DNA of 64,000 nucleotides from Bradyrhizobium sp. B097. GTDB taxonomy: Bacteria; Pseudomonadota; Alphaproteobacteria; Rhizobiales; Xanthobacteraceae. The notes beneath the pieces are model-generated. The model saw only the letters and a list, made by a program, of their open reading frames with translations, was not told the origin of the DNA and did no database searches. Positions 62,352-64,000 of this stretch are shown here, in pieces (the stretch's first letter is position 1; every line of letters begins with the position of its first letter). The DNA is taken from assembly GCF_038957035.1 (NCBI RefSeq), contig NZ_CP152412.1, forward strand, positions 2,104,501 through 2,168,500, read 5' to 3'. A program made the position numbers and the translations under genes.

Positions 62352-62496
62352 ATTTTCTGGCTGGGTTTGTCGCTGGATGTTCTTGCCGGCATCTCAATGC
62401 CGCCGTGATCATCGGCGGCATGGTGACGATTGGCTGAACGACGATTGTGGAGACGATGCCGCCGGCATGTGCCAGACAGCATCGCGCCAACAGATC

Positions 62497-62775
62497 TCAA
62501 GCCGCCTTGCGCTTCTTCTTGCGGTCGCCGTCGTCGTCCTCGTCTTCGTCGTCCTCTTCTTCCTCGTCTTCGTCCTCGTCCTCGTCGTCTTCCTCTTCAT
62601 CGTCTTCCGGATCGATTTCGGCCGACTCAAGTGCGACGAGCGGCAGGGTTTCGCGAAACAGGTCGCCGTCCGTGCCCATCCACAGGCACTCGACCTTGTC
62701 TTCGTCGACTTCCACCACCGTGATCGGATGGCCGCCGGATTTCAGCATGACGACATCGCCTGGTTTCAGTTCCAT
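62497..62775 (-). CDS. DUF2158/YodC-like protein with acidic tail
   Basis: This is a 92-residue protein. The first half is a DUF2158 (YodC-like) small beta fold: MELKPGDVVMLKSGGHPITV and KVECLWMGTDGDLFRETLP. The second half is a run of about 27 residues almost entirely Asp and Glu, from DPEDDEEEDD on, then DRKKKRKAA. The acidic run is encoded by a GAC/GAG/GAT tandem tract near 62525-62610. The start at 62775 is clear. The tail is an addition not found in most family members. Confidence 0.78.
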   Translation of the reverse strand: MELKPGDVVMLKSGGHPITVVEVDEDKVECLWMGTDGDLFRETLPLVALESAEIDPEDDEEEDDEDEDEDEEEEDDEDEDDDGDRKKKRKAA

Positions 62776-62886
62776 GATTATCCCTCCGCGCTGGATGACG
62801 CGGACGGCAAGCTAGCGACCGGTGATGACAGTGCGATCACGGCCGGCGCCTGGCGCGGTGGATTTGCGGTGAAAACAGAAGCTGCG

Positions 62887-63627
62887 TTATTTCGGCGCGG
62901 CCGGAACCAGCTCGGTCAGCGAGCGGATGATGCGGTCGGGCTTGATCGTCGATCCCGGCGGCAGCCCGACACCGTGCACGTCCATCCAGATCGCATAGAT
63001 GCCAAGCCGCTGCGGCGCCACGACTTCCCACTCCAGATTGTCGCCGATCATCCAGGTATCCGATGCGGTGACGCCGAGCGCCTGCATCGCGTGCAGATAG
63101 GCGCGCTCCTCCGGCTTGCCGAAACCGTGCTCGCCCTCGATCTGGATGTGATCGAAGCGATGGCCGAGCGCGAAGCGCTCGACCTTGGCGCGCTGCATGT
63201 CGGCGGCACCGTTGGTGACCAGCGCGAGCTTGATGCCGAGCGCCTTGAACGTATCGATCGCTTGATGCGCGCCAGGGAAGACAAACATCTCCTCCTCGCG
63301 ATAGGCGGTGAAGCGATCGGCGATGCGGTCCGCGAGATCGTCCGGCAGCGTACGATGGCCGGCCGCCGCAAGCTGAGCGAAGCCGCCCTTCACGGTCAGC
63401 CGCCGCGCCTCGCCGAGCTTGATCCGCCAGATCGGCTCGGCGGTCGACCAGAATTGCCGTGCAGAGGCCAACAGCGCCGTCGCGACCATGTCCGGGGGCA
63501 GGGGAGCGAGCTCCGCGGCGAACTCGGTGGTGATCGTGTTCCAGGCGATCTCGGGACGTCCATAGGCCGACAGGATGGTGTCATCCATGTCGATCAGCAT
63601 CGCGCGCGGCAGCTTGGTCACGGCCAT
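62887..63627 (-). CDS. HAD-superfamily hydrolase (YjjG-like)
   Basis: This is a 246-residue HAD hydrolase. Motif I is [15 protein letters not shown] (DxDDT), motif II is [17 protein letters not shown], motif III Lys is in [14 protein letters not shown] and motif IV is [14 protein letters not shown]. The size fits nucleotidase or haloacid dehalogenase-like enzymes such as the pyrimidine nucleotidase YjjG. It shares 10 bp with the end of hemF, so the two are likely co-transcribed, hemF first. Confidence 0.88.
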   Translation of the reverse strand: MAVTKLPRAMLIDMDDTILSAYGRPEIAWNTITTEFAAELAPLPPDMVATALLASARQFWSTAEPIWRIKLGEARRLTVKGGFAQLAAAGHRTLPDDLADRIADRFTAYREEEMFVFPGAHQAIDTFKALGIKLALVTNGAADMQRAKVERFALGHRFDHIQIEGEHGFGKPEERAYLHAMQALGVTASDTWMIGDNLEWEVVAPQRLGIYAIWMDVHGVGLPPGSTIKPDRIIRSLTELVPAAPK

Positions 63628-64000
63628 TTCACCTCCGGCGGCAGCGATGACAGGATCGAATCGACATTGCCGCCGGTCTTCAGGCCGAAGATGGTGCCGC
63701 GATCATAGAGCAGGTTGAACTCGACATAGCGGCCGCGGCGGATCAGCTGCTCGTCGCGATCCTCCGCGCTCCAGTCGGCCTCGAAATTGCGCCGCACCAG
63801 GTCGGGATAGATCTTCAGGAAGCTGCGCCCGACGTCCCGGGTGAAGGCGAGGTCGGCTTCCCAATCGCCGCTGTCGTGCCAGTCATAGAAGATGCCGCCG
63901 ATGCCGCGCGCTTCCTTGCGGTGTGGCAGATAGAAATAGTCGTCGCACCATTTCTTGTACTTGTCGTAGTCGGCGACGCCGTTCGGTCCGCTGCAGGCCT
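63618..64000 (-). CDS. hemF: Oxygen-dependent coproporphyrinogen III oxidase, 3' part
   Basis: The reading frame from the window edge ends at 63618 and gives the last about 127 residues of HemF, which converts coproporphyrinogen III to protoporphyrinogen IX. Visible family segments include [60 protein letters not shown] and the C-terminal SLPPEVKWP. The N-terminal part lies beyond the window. The last 10 bp overlap the HAD gene start. Confidence 0.95.
   Translation of the reverse strand, partial: ACSGPNGVADYDKYKKWCDDYFYLPHRKEARGIGGIFYDWHDSGDWEADLAFTRDVGRSFLKIYPDLVRRNFEADWSAEDRDEQLIRRGRYVEFNLLYDRGTIFGLKTGGNVDSILSSLPPEVKWP

Overview
The window is high-GC alphaproteobacterial chromosome. The gene families, the many TTG and GTG starts, and the dense dispersed palindromic repeats point to Bradyrhizobium or a close relative in the Nitrobacteraceae. 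No tRNA, rRNA, transposase, integrase, phage gene or CRISPR array was seen. It reads as ordinary, compact chromosomal backbone cut up by palindromic intergenic repeats.

Layout: 0.1-1.8 kb holds an MFS anion:cation-type importer and a small membrane protein. 2.0-7.0 kb is an RND efflux pair (lipoprotein adaptor, inner-membrane pump) followed by a TetR regulator, with operator-like palindromes at the promoter. 7.2-9.4 kb carries a flavin reductase-like protein and a Tat-exported SMP-30/gluconolactonase protein. 9.8-15.9 kb is a beta-oxidation operon (FadE-type acyl-CoA dehydrogenase, thiolase, FadJ-type bifunctional enzyme, YciA-type thioesterase) with overlapping ends. 16.1-26.1 kb is a glycerol locus: HAD phosphatase, GlpR, GlpD and a six-gene ABC importer glpSTPQUV, closed by a strong terminator. 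Glycerol kinase is absent. 26.2-36.7 kb is mixed: a TPR protein, Old Yellow Enzyme, SDR, DUF1993 protein, MltB-type lytic transglycosylase, a hybrid histidine kinase with an ethylene-receptor-like membrane domain, HtpX and an aldo/keto reductase.

36.7-45.9 kb is looser and accessory-like. It holds GYD-domain, frameshifted NTF2-like, serine protease, DUF1127, winged-helix/TolB/TPR regulator, HiPIP-like, ScfR-type regulator and DUF4170 genes, plus one pair of 85-bp repeats bracketing 2.5 kb. 45.3-49.2 kb has uncharacterised membrane-linked proteins, a metallophosphoesterase, a Nudix hydrolase, a GNAT acetyltransferase and an EthD protein. 49.4-52.4 kb is a probable Zur-controlled metal-uptake pair (His/Cys-rich DUF2946-like protein and a ZnuD-like TonB receptor). 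52.5-59.3 kb is a MoxR/DUF58/DUF4159/VWA-like operon on the minus strand. 59.5-62.4 kb is a tightly overlapping DUF1285/CoA-pyrophosphatase/DUF6111/CCA-transferase operon. The window ends with an acidic-tailed DUF2158 protein, a HAD hydrolase and the 3' part of hemF.

The most interesting items are the ethylene-binding-type histidine kinase, the predicted asymmetric ATPase pair of the glycerol importer, and the Zur-box metal-uptake pair. No wholly new multi-gene system is evident. All function calls rest on reading motifs and family resemblance; no database search was run.
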